27,790 nucleotides of DNA from an uncultured Holophagaceae bacterium (GCA_903927605.1 CAIYNT010000011.1:1-27790), one strand, 5' to 3'; shown: positions 14,945 to 23,581, counted from the stretch's first letter. Numbers and translations: made by a program. The notes: generated by a model not told the origin, from the letters alone.

Positions 14945-16805
14945 ATGAACTCGACTTTCCCTTACTCCAGACTCGCTGCACTGCTGCTTCCCGCAGTCCT
15001 TCTTGTGGCGGCTCCCCAGGGCCTGCCGCCCTCTCCAACGCAGCCTCCACCGCCATCTCCGACCCAAGTGCCACTGCCACCGGGCGAAGAAGATTCCTAT
15101 CAGGGCGAAGCACCGGAACGCTATGCCATGGTACGGGCTGTGGAGGGCGAGGTCCACATCCGCAAGGGCGATCTGGATGAGTTTTTGAGCCGAGGCACAC
15201 CCATTGCAGAAGGCGATGTCGTGGAAAGCCGCGGCCGTGGCGTTCTGCAACTGGGCGATGGCACCCGCGTGGCTTTCGGTGGTGCCACGCGCTTCACCGT
15301 GGCGACCCTCTTCACCGATCGGAAAGGCGAGAAGCAGGTGCTCCTCCGCCTGGACTACGGGCGGCTTCGGGTGCTCTTGGGGGGCCAGACCGATGCCCGT
15401 TTCCGCGTGGATACACAGTCGGGTTCAGTCACCTGCTTCGACAAGGGTGCCTTCAGCATCGAGGGAGAACGGGACAGAATCGTGCGGCTGAAAGTTGTGA
15501 GCGGCCGCGTATCCTTCGCCAACGATCGGGACGAAGCACGGATCACTGCGGGCGAGCGGTTGACGGTGTACAGCCCTCAGGACGGTCTCGATCGGGTGCG
15601 CGGTTTCAACACCTATGACGGCGATGACTTCGACCACTGGAGTGATCGCGCCGTGGTGGTCCAGCGCGGCGAGAGCTGGGATCGGGTGCCGACCGAACTC
15701 CGCTATTATGCCGACGAACTGGACAACCATGGCCGCTGGCTCCATTCGGACGAATTCGGGGATGTCTGGCAGCCGGCCGGGGTCGCCGAGGATTGGCGCC
15801 CCTACTACGATGGACGCTGGGCCCCCTACCCGGGTGGCATGACCTGGGTGTCAGACGAACCCTGGGCCTACGTCGCCTACCATCATGGCCGCTGGCACTG
15901 GGCACTGGGCCGTGGGCGCGGGCTGGTTCTGGATCCCGGGAGTCAACTACAGCCCGGCCTGGGTGGCCTGGAACTACACGCCCGGCTACTGCGGCTGGGC
16001 GCCCCTCGGCTACTACAACACCCCCTGCCACTGGGGCTATGGCGCCTGGGGTGGTGGCTACGCCTGGAACGTGGTGTCCATCAACTTCATCAATGCGCCG
16101 AACGTCCACACCCGCATCTACGCAGATGCGCGCCTCATCCGCACCTTCAACGGCGGGCCCGGGATGGGTCGCGACCTCCACGCCCTTTGGCAACGCTCTC
16201 CGTTGATGGTCTCGAGCAATGAATTCCGCAATCCCGGCCAGATCCAGACGGCCTTCCGTCCAGAGGTTCATCGTGAGCGGCTGGTCACCTACGAGCGTCA
16301 GGCCCAGACAACCACGGGACGGACCATCCTCCGTCGCGACCTGACGCCCCCGCCGAATGCCGGAGCCCGCTTCCAGAGTGGCGGCGACCAGCCCAGGCAG
16401 CCTTTCGAGAACCGTGGCCGGGTGGCCAATGAGCACGCCATGGCGCCCCGTCCGCATGTCGACGAGCGCCGCCCCGATCCCGCCCCAAGGGATCGTGGCC
16501 TGGATGCCCGGCCTGTGCCCACCAGGCCGCTGGACCCGACCCCCCGTGAGCGCACAGTGGAGCCGCGTCCCAGAATCGACGAGCAACGCCCTGATCCCGT
16601 TCTGCGGGAACGCCCGGCGGAACCGCGTCCCCGGCCCATGGATGAACGGCGCGTGGATCCAGTATCCCGGGAAAGGGGCCTCGAGCCCAGGCCCCGGTTG
16701 GAGGAACACCGCCCGGAGGCGCCGATGGCCGAACGGGAACCCCGCCCGGCACCCAGGAGGGAAGAGGCGCCCCGCGAGCGCCCGAAGGAAGAGAAGCATC
16801 AATAG
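14945..16805 (+). pseudogene. FecR/DUF6600-like secreted protein, frame-disrupted
   Basis: The 5' part (ATG 14945 after GGAGGG) encodes a signal peptide (LAALLLPAVLLVAAP), a Pro-rich linker and a FecR domain (VRAVEGEVHIRKGD; VVESRGRGVLQLGDGTRVAF; QSGSVTCFDKGAFSIEGERD). It then enters a Trp/Tyr-rich region (ELDNHGRWLHSDEFGDVWQP, later PWAYVAYHHGRWHW) typical of DUF6600. The reading frame then leaves this sequence and runs to a stop at 16222 as Leu/Gly/Arg-rich noise. The expected continuation (GWFWIPGVNYSPAWVAW, GYCGWAPLGYYN) lies in the +1 frame and runs to TAG 16803-16805, ending in an Arg/Pro/Glu repeat tail. The break coincides with a 7-bp tandem duplication at 15894-15907; removing one copy restores one frame of 617 codons plus stop. 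Could be a real mutation, a phase-variable site or an assembly error. Likely an exported envelope protein when intact. Confidence 0.8.
15894..15907 (+). repeat. 7-bp tandem duplication causing the FecR/DUF6600 frameshift
   Basis: GGCACTG occurs twice head to tail, followed by GGC. With a single copy the protein reads RWHWAVGAGWFWIPG, leaving six residues between the RW and GW pairs as is usual for this repeat family. With two copies the frame shifts by one. Confidence 0.75.
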
Positions 16806-16836
16806 GGTTTGGCTTTTCCATCATCCAGACATGCAA

Positions 16837-16858
16837 CAGGGCCCCGTTTGGGGCCCTG
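16837..16858. terminator. Shared terminator between convergent genes
   Basis: A perfect 9-bp stem CAGGGCCCC-GTTT-GGGGCCCTG, extendable by ACA/TGT with a one-base bulge. It lies midway between the FecR-like gene end (16805) and the acyl-CoA dehydrogenase stop (16893). T-tracts are short, but the position and stem strength fit an intrinsic or bidirectional terminator. Confidence 0.7.
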
Positions 16859-16892
16859 CTGTTGACGCCGCCGTGCCACGGCAGCGCAGTGC

Positions 16893-18677
16893 CTAGGCTA
16901 CTTCGATCGGGTAGATGCCCTTCTGGATCAGCTCGCTGGCGATGCGTCCGCGCAGGCGGGCGCTGCTGGTGGGGTGGAATTCGGTAAAGGCCTTCACACC
17001 GGCCAGGGCGTGGCGCAGGGCCTCGCCTTCGACCACGTCGGCGCAGAGCATCCGGGCATTGCCGTGGACCTTGTGCCAGCTTTCGTTCACGTAGAGCTCC
17101 GTCATGTCCCGGGCGATCTGCGCCCAGCGGTGGCCCTCCTCTACCATGCGCTCGGCGCGGACCACGGCGCTTTCCATGGCGTAGATCTCCATGAGCATGT
17201 CGCTCATGCGGGCCATGACCTCCTGGTTGTCCACCAGCTTCTGGCCCAGTACCTGCACGGCAAGACCGGCCGCCAGCATGCACTGGCGCTTGCTGAGTTC
17301 CACGCCATGCTTGAGGCGGGCGAGGGGGCCCGTGAAACTCTCGGCCTTGATGGGATTCGAGATCTCCTTGGCCACCTGCTGACCGAACTGCATGAGGGGC
17401 AGGCCGCCCTTCATCGCCCGCTTGAGCAGGGTGCCGGCGATGAGCAGGCGGTTGATCTCGTTGGTGCCCTCGAAGATGCGGTTGATGCGACAGTCCCGCT
17501 CGGCCTTCTCCGGAGGGTATTCGGCGCTGAACCCGTAGCCGCCGAACGCCTGCACCGCCTCATCCGCCACCCAGAAGAGGGCTTCGCTGCCCCAGACCTT
17601 CGAGATGCTGCACTCGATGGCGTACTCATCGATGGCGGCCATCTTGTCGGCACCGGCGGTGGGGCTGTTCCAGCTGGTGGCGTGGAGGGCATCGTCGAGG
17701 TAGCCGATGGTGCGGAAGTTCAGGGCTTCGCAGACGAAAATCTTGGTGGCCATGTCCGCCAGCTTCTGCTGGATGAGGCCGAAGGAGTTGATGGGCTTGC
17801 CGAACTGCTCCCGCTCTCCGGTGTACTTGATCGTGTATTCGAGAATCCGCTTCATGCCGCCCTGGCTGCCCAGGCCGAGCTTGAAGCGGCCGATATTCAG
17901 GATCCCGAAGGCGATCTTGTGGCCCTTGCCCAGCTCGCCCAGCAGGCGGTCCTTGGGGATGCGGCAGTTCTCCAGGATGACCATGCGAGTGGAACTGCCC
18001 TTGATGCCCATCTTCTTCTCTTCCGCCCCGGTGCTGATGCCGGGATCAGTCTTCTCGACGATGAAGGCACTGAAGTGCTGGCCGTCCACCTTGGCGAAGA
18101 TGATGAACACATCGGCGAAACCGGCATTGGTGATCCACATCTTGGAGCCATTCAGCACCCAGGTGTCGCCGTCGAGCACGGCGGTGGCCTTGGCGCCCAG
18201 GGCGTCGGAACCGCTGCCGGCTTCGGTGAGGGCATAGGCCGCCAGCCACTCGCCGGTGGCGAGCTTGGGCAGGTAGGTCCGCTTCTGGGCCTCGGTGCCG
18301 AAGTAGACGATGGGCAGGGTGCCGATGCCGGTATTGGCGCTGTAGGTCACGGCGAAGCTGCCCTGCTTGCTCATCTCCTCGAGCACCAGCATGGCCGTGC
18401 GCTTGTCCACGTCCATGCCGTCATAGGCCTCGGGGATCTCCAGGCCCAGCAGGCCCAGCTCACCGGCCTTCTTCATGAGGGACACGGTGAGGGGGAGATC
18501 CAGCTTGTCGATCTCCTCATCCCTGGGCAGCACCTCCCCTTCGATGAAAGCCTTGGCGGCCCGGGCGAACTCCTTGGCATCATCACCGAATTCCTCCGGC
18601 GTGAACTGGGACATGGCCCCGACTGGGTTCATTAGGAAGCTACCCCCCTTGACCTGCTCGATAGCGGTGCTGCTCAT
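16893..18677 (-). CDS. Acyl-CoA dehydrogenase (long form, about 594 aa)
   Basis: FAD enzyme that introduces the alpha-beta double bond into acyl-CoA in fatty acid beta-oxidation, passing electrons to ETF. The N-terminal helical domain carries GLLGLEIPEAYDG. The middle beta domain has AYALTEAGSGSDA and TWVLNGSKMWITNAGFADVF. The C-terminal helical domain has GEREQFGKPINSFGLIQQKL, QAFGGYGFSAEYPPEKAERD and RIFEGTNEINRLLI, whose Glu after Phe is the catalytic base in this family. About 190 further residues resemble the extension of VLCAD/ACAD9-like and FadE-type bacterial forms. ATG 18677 is chosen for GGAGG eight bases upstream; an ATG ten codons earlier is rejected. Divergent from ubiE; no ETF genes nearby. 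Confidence 0.95.
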   Translation of the reverse strand: MSSTAIEQVKGGSFLMNPVGAMSQFTPEEFGDDAKEFARAAKAFIEGEVLPRDEEIDKLDLPLTVSLMKKAGELGLLGLEIPEAYDGMDVDKRTAMLVLEEMSKQGSFAVTYSANTGIGTLPIVYFGTEAQKRTYLPKLATGEWLAAYALTEAGSGSDALGAKATAVLDGDTWVLNGSKMWITNAGFADVFIIFAKVDGQHFSAFIVEKTDPGISTGAEEKKMGIKGSSTRMVILENCRIPKDRLLGELGKGHKIAFGILNIGRFKLGLGSQGGMKRILEYTIKYTGEREQFGKPINSFGLIQQKLADMATKIFVCEALNFRTIGYLDDALHATSWNSPTAGADKMAAIDEYAIECSISKVWGSEALFWVADEAVQAFGGYGFSAEYPPEKAERDCRINRIFEGTNEINRLLIAGTLLKRAMKGGLPLMQFGQQVAKEISNPIKAESFTGPLARLKHGVELSKRQCMLAAGLAVQVLGQKLVDNQEVMARMSDMLMEIYAMESAVVRAERMVEEGHRWAQIARDMTELYVNESWHKVHGNARMLCADVVEGEALRHALAGVKAFTEFHPTSSARLRGRIASELIQKGIYPIEVA

Positions 18678-18810
18678 CTCGGATCCTCCAGATTGGGTAG
18701 GGATCACGATGGGGGGCGAGGCGGTTCTTGGCTAGCCTCTACCTTCGGTCAACGCGGATACTTCGGGTAGGACCCGGCGTCTGTTTCAATGAAAGATTCA
18801 GGAGGCCCGG

Positions 18811-19503
18811 ATGCCCGAGGGCAGGCAGGTGCAGCAGATGTTCTCGGCTATCGCCGGGAAGTACGATGTGCTGAACCATGTACTCTCGGGCGGCGCGGAT
18901 TTCTGGTGGTGGTGGCGCATGGCCAAAGCCAGCGGGGCGGGACCGGGGAAACGGTTCCTGGACGTGGCCGCGGGTACGGGGGACTCCAGCCTGGCTCTGG
19001 CGCGGCGGGGGGCCGAGGTGGTCAGCACGGACTTCACCCACGCCATGCTCCGCCTGGGGCCCGACAAGTTTCGCCGGAAGGGCCTGTCGGACCGGATCTG
19101 GGCTTCCAGTGATGCCGACGCCCAGTGTCTGCCCTTCCGCGAGGCCAGCTTCGACGGACTCACCATCTGCTACGGCATCCGCAACGTGGAGGATCGGGCC
19201 CTGGCCTATGCCGAGTTCCTGCGGGTACTCCGCCCCGGCGGCCAGCTCACCATCCTGGAGTTCAGCAGGCCGGTGTTCCCCGGACTCAAGGCGTTCTACG
19301 ACTGGTACAGCCTGAAGGTCCTGCCCCATATCGGTGCCAGGATCAGCGGCGATGCCTCGGCCTACACCTACCTGCCCGAGAGCATCCGCACCTTTCCCGA
19401 TCAGCGTTCCCTGGCGGGGGAGTTGGAATCGGCCGGCTTCAGGAAGGTGGCGTGGACAAACCTCACCGGCGGCATTGTGGCCCTTCACATCGGGGTGAAG
19501 TGA
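18811..19503 (+). CDS. ubiE: Demethylmenaquinone methyltransferase (UbiE/MenG)
   Basis: SAM-dependent C-methyltransferase for the last step of menaquinone synthesis (and ubiquinone synthesis in organisms that make it). 230 aa, the family length. Signatures: MFSAIAGKYDVLNHVLSGG at the N-terminus, the SAM motif FLDVAAGTGDSSLALARRG, the acidic STDFTHAML, CLPFREASFDGLTICYGIRN, EFLRVLRPGGQLTILEFSRP and SYTYLPESI-like SAYTYLPESIRTFPDQ. A perfect AGGAGG lies five bases before ATG. Menaquinone is the likely product in this type of organism. Its TGA abuts the TAA of the converging chemoreceptor gene with no base between. Confidence 0.95.
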   Translation: MPEGRQVQQMFSAIAGKYDVLNHVLSGGADFWWWWRMAKASGAGPGKRFLDVAAGTGDSSLALARRGAEVVSTDFTHAMLRLGPDKFRRKGLSDRIWASSDADAQCLPFREASFDGLTICYGIRNVEDRALAYAEFLRVLRPGGQLTILEFSRPVFPGLKAFYDWYSLKVLPHIGARISGDASAYTYLPESIRTFPDQRSLAGELESAGFRKVAWTNLTGGIVALHIGVK

Positions 19504-20961
19504 TTAGGCCAAGTTGTGTCGTTCCTCGACCAGCCGGTCGATGATCTGCACCACCTGGACGCTGGCTTTTTCGGCGGCTTGGAAGTGACCAAAGATGCGA
19601 TTCTGCGTATCCGCATCGGAATCCCAGTTGGTGCCCAGCAGGGCGACCGCTTCGTGGACGTTCTGATGGACATCGGCATGAGGCGCCTCGAGCTTGCCGA
19701 AGGAGGGCACATGGGAGAACATCTCCGCCCCCTGGCCCTCGTAGTACCAGGCGCCGAGCCGGCAGCCGTGGTGATCGGTGCGGACCTGCTGAGCCTCACG
19801 GGAGTTCACACCCTGATTGACGATGCGATAGCCGTTTTGCATGAAGAGGAAGTGATCCATCTTCACCAGGGAAGCAAAGCTGAAGTCCTGGGCCTTGTTG
19901 ATCTGGGTGAAGGAGGTCTTGGCTGAGTCTGCGAACTTCAGCACCTGCGAGCGGAACTCGGTCACGGCGCCACGGCTGCCTTCGGCCAGTTCCTTGACCC
20001 GCTCCGAATCCCGGATCATCTGGGTGGTGGCCCGGCCAAAGGACTCGATGGTGGCGGCGATGCTGGCTGCGGCATCCTTGGTGTTCTCTGAGAGCGTGCG
20101 AACCTCTTCGGCCACGACGGCGAAACCCTTGCCCACGTCCCCGGCGTGGGCCGCCTCGATGGCGGCGTTGAGCGCCAGCAGGTTGGTGCGGTCCGCCACG
20201 TCAGTGATGACCTGGACGATCTGGTTGATTTCATCACTCTTCTCGTGGAGGAGGGCGATCTGGGTATTGGTTTCAGTCACCATCTCGGCCACCTGGTTCA
20301 GGTTGGTCACGAGGTCTTCGATGGTGGTCCGGCTGCCATCGGCTTCCTGCGCAGTCCCCTTGGAGATCTGACCTACGACGTTCAGTTCCTGGGTCATGTT
20401 CAGCAGGTAGTCCTGGATGGACTTCAGGTTCCCCATCAGGCTTCCGGAGTTCAGGTCCGTGATCCGCGAGATCAGCTTTTCTTTCAGGGCCAACCGCTGT
20501 ACTTGGCCAAGGCTGTCCAGGGAGACATTGATCTGAAGCATGGCGTCCTTGAAGGCACCATGAAGCCCCTGGTCCATGGCCAGGCGGTAGGTCTGGCCGA
20601 GAGTGGCATGGGCGAAGGCGGATCCGACCTCGCGGAAGTAGGCCTCCTGCTGATCGAGGAGATCGTTCAGCGCCCAGGCGAGGTCCCTGGTGGCGGACCC
20701 TATCTTGATGTGGGTGATGCGCTGGTCGAGATTGCCATCCGCCGCCTGCTTGAGGGCGCTGGTCAGCCCGTTCAGTGCCCCCAGGATACGTTGGATGGTG
20801 TAGAGGGTCAGCCCGGACAGCAGGACGATCAGGCCGTAGAGCAGCCAGGCTGGGGATGACATACTGCCCGTTCTGGAGATCGCCAGGCCGAGGATCAGGA
20901 GCAGCCCCAGGACAGTGGCGGCCAGGTAATGGACCCTAGAGCCCAAAGATAAATTCTTCAT
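19504..20961 (-). CDS. Methyl-accepting chemotaxis protein with C-terminal CZB domain
   Basis: A 485-aa chemoreceptor. Two membrane helices at the N-terminus (about 13-30 and 37-58) are joined by only a few residues, so there is no periplasmic ligand domain. Then HAMP-like linker, MCP signalling domain (about 180-345; the CheA/CheW contact tip is [20 protein letters not shown] followed by [15 protein letters not shown]) and a chemoreceptor zinc-binding domain (about 360-440). In the CZB part KMDH (His370), C400-R-L-G-x-W-Y-Y and ADVHQNVH supply the expected Zn ligands. It starts inside the end of the Aer-like PAS gene (26-base overlap), implying joint production and a likely receptor complex for redox or energy taxis. 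CZB domains are linked to Zn or hypochlorite sensing in other bacteria. Confidence 0.93.
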   Translation of the reverse strand: MKNLSLGSRVHYLAATVLGLLLILGLAISRTGSMSSPAWLLYGLIVLLSGLTLYTIQRILGALNGLTSALKQAADGNLDQRITHIKIGSATRDLAWALNDLLDQQEAYFREVGSAFAHATLGQTYRLAMDQGLHGAFKDAMLQINVSLDSLGQVQRLALKEKLISRITDLNSGSLMGNLKSIQDYLLNMTQELNVVGQISKGTAQEADGSRTTIEDLVTNLNQVAEMVTETNTQIALLHEKSDEINQIVQVITDVADRTNLLALNAAIEAAHAGDVGKGFAVVAEEVRTLSENTKDAAASIAATIESFGRATTQMIRDSERVKELAEGSRGAVTEFRSQVLKFADSAKTSFTQINKAQDFSFASLVKMDHFLFMQNGYRIVNQGVNSREAQQVRTDHHGCRLGAWYYEGQGAEMFSHVPSFGKLEAPHADVHQNVHEAVALLGTNWDSDADTQNRIFGHFQAAEKASVQVVQIIDRLVEERHNLA

Positions 20962-21457
20962 AGCTCATGCCCTTCTGTTCGAGAGTCTGGTTGAGGATGG
21001 CCATGGAGGCCTTCATGCCGGCCTGGCCGTCGCCGGCTTTGCGCTCGGCCTCCAGCAGGGTGCGGTACAGGCCTTCGACGACCTGCACGGCCTCGGGTCT
21101 TGGCTTCCGCCGCACGGAGTAGTAGCCGATGAGGTTCCCGGCCCGATCGAGGGACGGGGTGATGTTGGCCCAGACCCAGTAGAAGCTTCCATCCTTGGCC
21201 AGATTCTTCACGTAGGCGCAGATCTCCCGCTGGGCCTGGATGGTGTCCCAGAGCAGCTTGAAGACCACCCGGGGCATATCCGGGTGCCGCAGGATGTTGT
21301 GGGGGGCGCCCAGCAACTCGGCTTCGGAGTAGCCCGACATCTGGATGAAGATGCGATTGCCGTAGGTGATGATGCCCTTCAGGTCGGTCTTGGACACGAT
21401 GAAGTCATCGTCTCCCAGGACCTTCTCATGCTGCGTGGGCTGGGGCCGGATGCTCAT
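20936..21457 (-). CDS. Aer-like PAS domain protein
   Basis: A 173-aa soluble protein made almost entirely of one PAS domain. The core closely follows the FAD-binding PAS of E. coli Aer: [54 protein letters not shown], then [18 protein letters not shown] and [16 protein letters not shown]-terminal helix of about 45 residues ([18 protein letters not shown], ending YEEFIFGL) may contact the chemoreceptor. It probably senses redox state through FAD. ATG 21457 is preferred (GGAG upstream, [12 protein letters not shown]); longer forms extend into unrelated sequence. There is no HAMP or signalling domain, so this appears to be a split Aer with the next gene as partner. Confidence 0.9.
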   Translation of the reverse strand: MSIRPQPTQHEKVLGDDDFIVSKTDLKGIITYGNRIFIQMSGYSEAELLGAPHNILRHPDMPRVVFKLLWDTIQAQREICAYVKNLAKDGSFYWVWANITPSLDRAGNLIGYYSVRRKPRPEAVQVVEGLYRTLLEAERKAGDGQAGMKASMAILNQTLEQKGMSYEEFIFGL

Positions 21458-21582
21458 GGGCGGAATCTCCACTCGACTGGTATCGGGTCGGAGTCCCCTG
21501 GAAGCTGAGTTTTGATGCCGAAAGGGGGGGCCACCATCGGAGAAGGGGCCTCGGTCCGTCCCAGCGTCCTGCCCCCGGGTCA

Positions 21583-22131
21583 TCAGATGAGCCGCTTCTG
21601 CCCCTTGGGATGGTTCAGCACCACCTGCTTGACCCGCTCGATCCAGGCGGGGCGGGCACCGGGCTCCAGCCGCTCATGGGGCAGGTTCCGCTCCTCAAGC
21701 AGCTTGTCCACCAGCTGGTCCACCGCTTCGGCAAAGAACGTATCGGTGTCCCGTACCCCATCCTCCGCCAGTTGGCCGGCGAAAGGCACCTTGAAGAGCA
21801 GGTCGTAGCTCTTCATCCAGTGCTGCATGAAGCGCTCGATGGGCAGCTGACGACCGCAGGCCAGCATCATGTAGGCGTAGTTGTCGAGCACGCTGCGGTC
21901 GCAGACCAGCACGTCGTGCTGGCTGCCCGAGCGGATCTCCTCCGCCATCTGCGTAAGGAAGATCCAGGTCTGGGCTTCCAGGGAGGTTTTCTGGTTGATG
22001 GGGAGCGGCGAGAGCCGCGCCACCTCCTTCACGATGTCCACATGGATGCCCTCCCGTTTGAGGGCCGCGGCCAGCTCGTAGCAGAGGGTGGTCTTGCCCA
22101 CGCCGTGGGTGCCGATGAAGGCGATCTTCAT
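21583..22131 (-). CDS. P-loop AAA-type ATPase/kinase (NadR-like nucleotide-binding)
   Basis: A 182-aa protein opening with MKIAFIGTHGVGKTTLCYEL (Walker A at 7-15), followed by VDIVKEVARLSPLPINQ, VLVCDRSVLDNYAYM (Walker-B-like) and a positively charged tail. The pattern matches the AAA_28/NadR-kinase-like group, small P-loop proteins that phosphorylate or sense nucleotides; the substrate is unknown. ATG 22131 is supported by AGGA eight bases upstream, which lies in register with the same element in the upstream repeat. Its ATG overlaps the TGA of a 25-codon ORF (ATGA). It is followed after 125 bases by the Aer-like PAS gene; whether it belongs to that signalling unit is inference. Confidence 0.85.
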   Translation of the reverse strand: MKIAFIGTHGVGKTTLCYELAAALKREGIHVDIVKEVARLSPLPINQKTSLEAQTWIFLTQMAEEIRSGSQHDVLVCDRSVLDNYAYMMLACGRQLPIERFMQHWMKSYDLLFKVPFAGQLAEDGVRDTDTFFAEAVDQLVDKLLEERNLPHERLEPGARPAWIERVKQVVLNHPKGQKRLI

Positions 22132-22205
22132 GGGGCACATCCTGTGCCCCACCCCTGCGGGGCCGCGCTTTGCGCGGTGGCCCTTCGCTCCTGCTGCGGG
22201 CTCAC
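22128..22205 (-). CDS. 25-codon ORF in repeat unit 2
   Basis: GTG at 22205 follows AGGAGG by six bases and overlaps the first ORF's stop (GTGA). It encodes 25 residues starting MSPQQERRATAQS, recognisably related to the first peptide, and its TGA overlaps the ATG of the ATPase (ATGA). Start codon, ribosome site and both overlaps are unusually well formed for a spacer. It may act in translational coupling. Confidence 0.38.
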   Translation of the reverse strand: MSPQQERRATAQSAAPQGWGTGCAP

Positions 22206-22279
22206 GCCGCACCTCCTGTGCCAGGCCCTGCGGGCTTCGCCTGCGGCAAAGTGGCCCTTCGCTCCTGCTCGGCGCTCAT
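22132..22279 (-). repeat. Two tandem 74-bp repeats in the sensor-ATPase junction
   Basis: Two head-to-tail units of exactly 74 bp, read on the minus strand at 22279-22206 and 22205-22132. They share a 19-nt perfect core (AGCAGGAGCGAAGGGCCAC, plus-strand positions 22177-22195 and 22251-22269), a CCCGCAGGG segment and a ribosome-site segment ACAGGAKGTG, with the rest diverged. Each unit begins at a start codon that overlaps the previous stop. Confidence 0.85.
22202..22279 (-). CDS. 25-codon ORF in repeat unit 1
   Basis: ATG at 22279 overlaps the sensor gene TGA (ATGA), with GAGGG six bases upstream. It encodes a 25-residue basic, Ala/Gly/Pro-rich peptide starting MSAEQERRATLPQ and ends with TGA overlapping the GTG of the second ORF. 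No family recognised. It may exist to carry ribosomes from the sensor gene to the ATPase rather than to make a functional peptide. Confidence 0.35.
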   Translation of the reverse strand: MSAEQERRATLPQAKPAGPGTGGAA

Positions 22280-23508
22280 GCGTCGCCCTCGTTTCCCTTC
22301 GAGGCTCGCCGGACCCGCATCTCATCTCGGAAAACTCCGACACAGTCCGGGCAGAGGCTGTGCGTGAAAGTGGCGTCCGTGTGCTTGGATAGATAGGACT
22401 CGAGGTTGTTCCAGTAGCCCTGGTCATCCCGGATCTTCTTGCAGTGGCCACAGATGGGGAGCATGCCTTTCAGGCTCTTCACCTCCGCCAGCGCCAGAGT
22501 CAACTCCTCGATCAGGCGCTCACGCTCTGCCTGCGAAGCCAGCTGGCGCCGCCAGGTGGAGCGGGCCATCCAGGCGAGGATGATGGAAAGGGCCACTAGG
22601 CCAGCTACGGCCATGGTGGATAGGGCTGTCTCGTGCCGCCAGGTCTGGAGGCATTCCTCCTGGCAGAGACCGACCAGGATGTAGAAGACCGGACCGGGGA
22701 CCTTGCGGAATGTGTAGGTGCGCACCTGCCCGTCGATGATCGAAGGGGTCGTGAAGTGGCTGGTTTCCCGGCCGGAGCGGACGGCCACCAGGTAATCGCC
22801 GGTGATCCGGCTGTTCCCAATTCCCTTCTCCTGTCCCGGGTACCCGGGGTAGCGCGCCAACAATTCCAGATCGGCGCCGCGCAGGGAGATCGAGCCCAAT
22901 CGTCCCACGTCCACCTGGGCCAGTTCCCGGGTGAGGCGGTCGAGCCGGACCGACGCGACGACCACGCCGCGGAACACGCCGGCCGGATGCTCCATGCGCC
23001 GTGCGAAGCTGATGACCCAGGCGCCGTCGGGCCCTTCCTGGGAGGGCCTGGAGACGAACAACCCCGCCTGGGGAGTCCCCCTCAGATACTGGAAGAGGGC
23101 CTGCCCGGACAGGTCCAGCGCCGCGCTTCCGTCCGCCTGATCGAAGGGCTCGAGCCGGCCCTCCGCATCCGTGGTCCTGAGTGAATCCAGCAGGGGGACC
23201 CGGGAGAACTGGGCCTGGACATGGGCCCTGATACCCCGGCTTCCAGTGGCGACATCCATGCGTTCCGCCTCATCGCGGACGGACTGGAGCACCAGGTCAA
23301 TCTGCCGGACGTTGGCCAGCAGGCTCTGCTCGAGCACCAGGGCCAGATTCTGGGTGGTCACCTCGGCCCGCTCGACGTACTGGTGCCGGCTGTTGGACAG
23401 CGTCAACGCTGCCAGGGTGGCTACGATCAGGTCGAAAAGAATGACAATCCAGACCAGCGAGCGCAGCTGGTTTCGACGAGTTCCGGGCACTGTGTTAGGG
23501 GCGTTCAT
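22276..23508 (-). CDS. Cache-type membrane sensor with Cys4 C-terminal domain
   Basis: A 410-aa membrane sensor. The first helix (about 17-37; SLVWIVILFDLIVATLAALT) is followed by a periplasmic region of about 250 residues. It has the layout of a double-Cache ligand domain (QNLALVLEQSLLANVRQIDL; GVFRGVVVASVRLDRLTREL). A second helix (about 298-318) and a coiled coil come next. The cytoplasmic end carries LPICGHCKKIRDDQGYWNNL and later LCPDC, a four-cysteine (C-x2-C, C-x2-C) module seen at the ends of many bacterial signalling proteins. Unusually there is no histidine kinase, GGDEF or chemotaxis output domain; the Cys4 module is the only cytoplasmic domain. The ribosome site is weak. First gene of the minus-strand signalling cluster running down to the chemoreceptor. 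Confidence 0.85.
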   Translation of the reverse strand: MNAPNTVPGTRRNQLRSLVWIVILFDLIVATLAALTLSNSRHQYVERAEVTTQNLALVLEQSLLANVRQIDLVLQSVRDEAERMDVATGSRGIRAHVQAQFSRVPLLDSLRTTDAEGRLEPFDQADGSAALDLSGQALFQYLRGTPQAGLFVSRPSQEGPDGAWVISFARRMEHPAGVFRGVVVASVRLDRLTRELAQVDVGRLGSISLRGADLELLARYPGYPGQEKGIGNSRITGDYLVAVRSGRETSHFTTPSIIDGQVRTYTFRKVPGPVFYILVGLCQEECLQTWRHETALSTMAVAGLVALSIILAWMARSTWRRQLASQAERERLIEELTLALAEVKSLKGMLPICGHCKKIRDDQGYWNNLESYLSKHTDATFTHSLCPDCVGVFRDEMRVRRASKGNEGDA

Positions 23509-23581
23509 CGTCCGGGTTCCATCCGAGGGTCGAATGCCTGGGTTCCATCATTCCAGGAAGGGCCCTGGGTAAGTTCTGGCG

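Noticed and set aside
14517..14948. 143-residue open frame across the inverted-repeat element
   Set aside because: It spans the end of one gene, the whole repeat and the ribosome site of the next; it lacks a ribosome site and domain features, and is better seen as an accidental frame in repeat DNA.
18678..18810. TTGACC on the minus strand as promoter of the acyl-CoA dehydrogenase
   Set aside because: No acceptable -10 box lies 16-18 bases away.
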